Origin: Bin80 sp965261255
GTDB taxonomy: Bacteria; Bacteroidota; Rhodothermia; Rhodothermales; Bin80
Assembly (NCBI GenBank): GCA_965261255.1
Contig: CBDHCQ010000004.1
Span: forward strand, 3,348,001-3,412,000
Direction: 5' to 3'
Length of the DNA stretch: 64,000 nucleotides
Part shown: one piece after another, positions 61,725 to 64,000 of the stretch
Layout of the letters: the number at the start of each line of letters is the position of its first letter
Numbering within the stretch: position 1 is the stretch's first letter
The notes under the pieces: model-generated
The model's database searches: none
Told to the model about the DNA's origin: nothing
The model's input: only the letters and a program-made list of their open reading frames with translations
Program-made: the position numbers and the translations under genes

Positions 61725-62906
61725 CTCTGCGGCCTTGTCCTCCTGGCCAGTCTGGGCATACGCCTGGAACAGGGCGGCGCAGATTTCCTGCACAGAGCGG
61801 CCTTCTTCCATCTCGGCATACCTCTTGGCATTCTCCAATGGACCAATCGAAGTCTCATACAAGCTCCTGCGATCTGCCGCAAGTTCGTCAATCTTGTCAT
61901 AAATATCCTGCTCCTCCTCCTCCGATATCTCGTCACGACGTGCACGCATATCGTCGTCTAGAGCCGAGATCTCCTGCTGAACGGCATTCGCTTTGTTGAT
62001 ATAGGCTGCCCCCAGGTTGTAGTAAGCATCAACATACGTTTCCTCCAGATTCACAGCTTCCTGAAGCTGCACTATCGCCTCGTCGAACCGCTCCGCCTGC
62101 AAAAGTAATGACCCATAATTGTAGCGATATATCGCGTTCTCGGGGTCGCCTGCAACTGCTCCGGCATATTGCTCCAGTGCGCGGTCATTTTGTCCTGTTG
62201 TGGCGTAGGCGTTTAGCAGGTAGTTTTGCAGGTCTGCGTTCGCCGGATACGCTTCAACCGCCTCCTCCAGTAATGGCATTGCATCCGCTTCCATACCGTT
62301 CGTGAGGTATACCCTGGCCAAAAGATCATATATAACTTCATCCGGCCCCCCATATTCAAGCGCCTTTACCATGGGTTCTATTGACCCCAATTCGTCGGCA
62401 GCTCCAAGCAAGGCATAAGCCCAATTCACATAGGCCCCTACCGAGTCGGGAAGTGCCATCGAGGACGCCTGAAAATGTTTTGCCGAATTCCTGTAATGCT
62501 CTGCCTGTAATTCATTGTCATCCAGCACAGCTCGGGCATTGTTGAACTCCTCAATGCCCTGATTGAAGGTTTGCATGTAGAAGAGTGTTATCCTGTTTCC
62601 TATGTCAGACTCCTCTTGGGGGCGGAGCTCAACGACTTTACCGAAGGCTTCTATCATTGCCTCTACATGCATCAGGTACTCATCCGTTGGACCTGCTGAA
62701 GCCTGGGAGCTGTGAATACGTGCCAGCAGGTTCCAGACCCTGTGGTTATCCGGTTCTTCCTCCAGCATCTCATTTGCCAAGCTTAGCGCTTCCTCAGTAT
62801 TTCCACGCTCCAATTCCCGGTTGGCCCTACGAAGCTGCGCCTGACTCTGGGGGACAATTCCCTGAACGACAAAAGCCAGTGCAGCAAATAAAAGTAAACG
62901 TCTCAT
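61701..62906 (-). CDS. Secreted tetratricopeptide-repeat protein
   Basis: 401 residues. A signal peptide (MRRLLLFAALAFVVQ, ending SQAQ) precedes 6-8 TPR-like helical pairs (NTEEALSLANEMLEEEPDNH, GQNDRALEQYAGAVAGDPEN, FDEAIVQLQEAVNLEETYVD). From about residue 300 a highly charged coiled-coil stretch (DDDMRARRDEISEEEEQDIY) follows, then a last repeat with EICAALFQAYAQTGQEDKA. It is likely a periplasmic scaffold for protein complexes; partner unknown. It converges with the glycosyltransferase gene. Confidence 0.8.
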   Translation of the reverse strand: MRRLLLFAALAFVVQGIVPQSQAQLRRANRELERGNTEEALSLANEMLEEEPDNHRVWNLLARIHSSQASAGPTDEYLMHVEAMIEAFGKVVELRPQEESDIGNRITLFYMQTFNQGIEEFNNARAVLDDNELQAEHYRNSAKHFQASSMALPDSVGAYVNWAYALLGAADELGSIEPMVKALEYGGPDEVIYDLLARVYLTNGMEADAMPLLEEAVEAYPANADLQNYLLNAYATTGQNDRALEQYAGAVAGDPENAIYRYNYGSLLLQAERFDEAIVQLQEAVNLEETYVDAYYNLGAAYINKANAVQQEISALDDDMRARRDEISEEEEQDIYDKIDELAADRRSLYETSIGPLENAKRYAEMEEGRSVQEICAALFQAYAQTGQEDKAAELGECAGM

Positions 62907-62995
62907 GATACCACGCTCGTTGATGTTAATTCAATCACCTTGTGTGCAGAGGGAGATAAGAGTAAACGGGCCCGTGTAGAACTGGATTTACTCAT
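62903..62995 (-). CDS. Possible 30-residue coupled upstream peptide
   Basis: On the minus strand an ATG at 62995, preceded directly by GGAGG, opens a frame of 30 codons whose TGA overlaps the ATG of the TPR gene (ATGA). The product ends HKVIELTSTSVVS, which resembles the N-terminal strand of dodecins (YKVIEL-x-TST). It may be a leader peptide, a truncated dodecin start or chance. Confidence 0.25.
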   Translation of the reverse strand: MSKSSSTRARLLLSPSAHKVIELTSTSVVS

Positions 62996-63407
62996 CCTCC
63001 GTGGAACTATAAATATACAGGAGTTTGACCATAGCGTTCCTGCAAAACCAGACGCAAGGAATAGTTTGCAGGAGCCTAACACCACAATCTCACTACAAAC
63101 TGACTGCTCCTGCGTCATTTTTGATTTATTCGACAATAATCACGGTAGAATTAAATGTCCTGTCGGCCAGCTTTGGTGTAAACTGCTACGAAGATACCGG
63201 CTCCTAAGGTCTGGTCCACGACACGCACCATTGCCGTGAAGGCTGGCGAAAAACACCATGGCTTGAACGCCCTATTGCAGACTTCTGCTGACAACCGGGC
63301 GTGATGCATCTTGTGTAATCAACCTTCATGATGTAACCGGATCTTTGTAGCCGGATTTGATAACCGTCTGAAGCAGCTCCGACTTCATCACCTCAGGCGG
63401 ATAAGGG
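62996..63407. other. Gap between TPR gene and MMPL/RND gene
   Basis: About 410 bases without a recognisable gene. The promoter of the minus-strand TPR gene is expected near 63000-63060 (TATATTTATAG on the minus strand around 63010), but no matched -35 or -33 element was confirmed. Confidence 0.35.
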
Positions 63408-64000
63408 CTATGAGTTAGGCCTCGGGCCAAGAACTCCGCGATCTTCCTGCAACTGAATGAGTGCCGGAAGAAATAGCAGCGCCGCCAAAAGCGTCGCTCC
63501 GATACCCGCAATTGCTAGAGCGCCCACCGTTCTCAATCCCGGATGAAAACTCAACAGGAGCCCCCCAAAACCCACCATGGTCGTTAATGCGCCCATGGTA
63601 ACGTGTTCCCCGGTCGATCGCAACGTGCGCCACATAGCGCCATGGCCCTCCTCCCTGTACCTGTGCACTAAATGCGCGCCCGCGTCATTGCCAATGCCAA
63701 TTATCGCTGGAATAACAAAAAGGTTGTAGAAATTAAGCCGCATACCAAAGACCTGCATAAACAGGATCATCCAGATCACCCCGATAACTAGGGGCAACAT
63801 AGCGAGGAGCGCCCAGCGCAACTTGCCAAAATTCACCCACATCAAAAGCATCACGATGACAAGTGTAGCCAACACCATGTACGGGCTCTCCTGACGCATC
63901 AGACGTAACACATCCGCAGCCACAATAGACGAAGATCCTGCGTGATAAACCTTGCCATCTGGTGTTTCTATGCTTCCCACATCCTCGGCGAAAGCCATGG
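63408..64000 (-). CDS. MMPL/RND-family exporter, C-terminal part (cut by window edge)
   Basis: At least 197 residues; the frame is open to the right edge, so the start is outside the window. The sequence has helices (YMVLATLVIVMLLMWVNFG, LRWALLAMLPLVIGVIWMIL), the conserved FVIPAIIGIGNDAGAHLVHR block, with a loop carrying GIGNDAGAHLV typical of RND/MMPL transporters, and three more helices (TMGALTTMVGFGGLLLSFHP, ALAIAGIGATLLAALLFLPA). It would be an inner-membrane exporter driven by proton flow. Its substrate (lipid, hopanoid or other) cannot be told from this part. Confidence 0.85.
   Translation of the reverse strand, partial: MAFAEDVGSIETPDGKVYHAGSSSIVAADVLRLMRQESPYMVLATLVIVMLLMWVNFGKLRWALLAMLPLVIGVIWMILFMQVFGMRLNFYNLFVIPAIIGIGNDAGAHLVHRYREEGHGAMWRTLRSTGEHVTMGALTTMVGFGGLLLSFHPGLRTVGALAIAGIGATLLAALLFLPALIQLQEDRGVLGPRPNS

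Overview
The window is chromosomal DNA from a Gram-negative bacterium of the Bacteroidota/Rhodothermota side of the tree, most likely a marine Rhodothermia-like lineage. The grounds are: C-terminal sorting domains containing NYPNPFNP, typical of type IX secretion (T9SS) cargo, on two large LRR proteins; a T9SS plug-type lipoprotein; a PorV/PorQ-family barrel; a TonB receptor paired with a DUF4249 lipoprotein; a second carboxypeptidase-regulated TonB receptor; and a large lipoprotein metalloprotease of the DUF5117/DUF4953 type. This placement is inferred from gene content. No rRNA gene is present to confirm it.

Layout. 1-1300 is a graveyard: an IS21 IstB remnant, a broken dnaG fragment and a MobV-relaxase fragment. 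1458-9551 (minus) is a tight run: dnaE with an in-frame mini-intein, then arsC, a Smr protein, a class I amidotransferase, an SxtJ-like membrane protein, a sulfatase and a polysaccharide deacetylase. 10113-13915 (plus) holds the T9SS plug lipoprotein and the metalloprotease. 13930-16440 is accessory: a transposase remnant, a 114-bp MITE-like element and a lone AbiJ/HEPN-like candidate defence gene. 16441-19856 is a TonB receptor/DUF4249 pair behind a near-perfect sigma-54 promoter. 19857-20500 is a mosaic of remnants, including a decayed copy of the metalloprotease gene. 20735-26330 is a tandem duplication of a complete module: upstream hairpin, long-signal LRR protein with 24-residue repeats, PKD-like domain, T9SS tail and 3' region.

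26684-34002 holds a glycogen-binding-domain protein, then a minus-strand overlapping run (epimerase, uvrC, sulfite-oxidase-like Tat lipoprotein, cytochrome c lipoprotein, SpmA, SpmB), then rsmB divergently. 34339-48039 is envelope-rich: a large TonB receptor, a small barrel protein, a DUF6807/dehydrogenase/cytochrome c fusion, a PorV/PorQ protein, and a three-gene outer-membrane operon with a Wzi-like protein. 48495-56127 (plus) is a housekeeping and exopolysaccharide run: sugar transferase, fused 2-oxoacid dehydrogenase E1, peroxiredoxin, gatB, redoxin-like lipoprotein and tpiA. 56440-62906 holds uvrA, two GT4 glycosyltransferases and a TPR protein. The window ends inside an MMPL/RND exporter gene.

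The coherent theme is building and decorating the outer membrane and cell surface (T9SS components plus probable cargo, TonB receptors, polysaccharide synthesis and trimming), mixed with DNA replication and repair (dnaE, uvrA, uvrC). The most unusual objects are the duplicated LRR module, the DnaE mini-intein, the sigma-54 promoter on a nutrient-receptor pair, and the gene-fossil regions. Coordinates, motifs and residues were read by eye. No database search was run.
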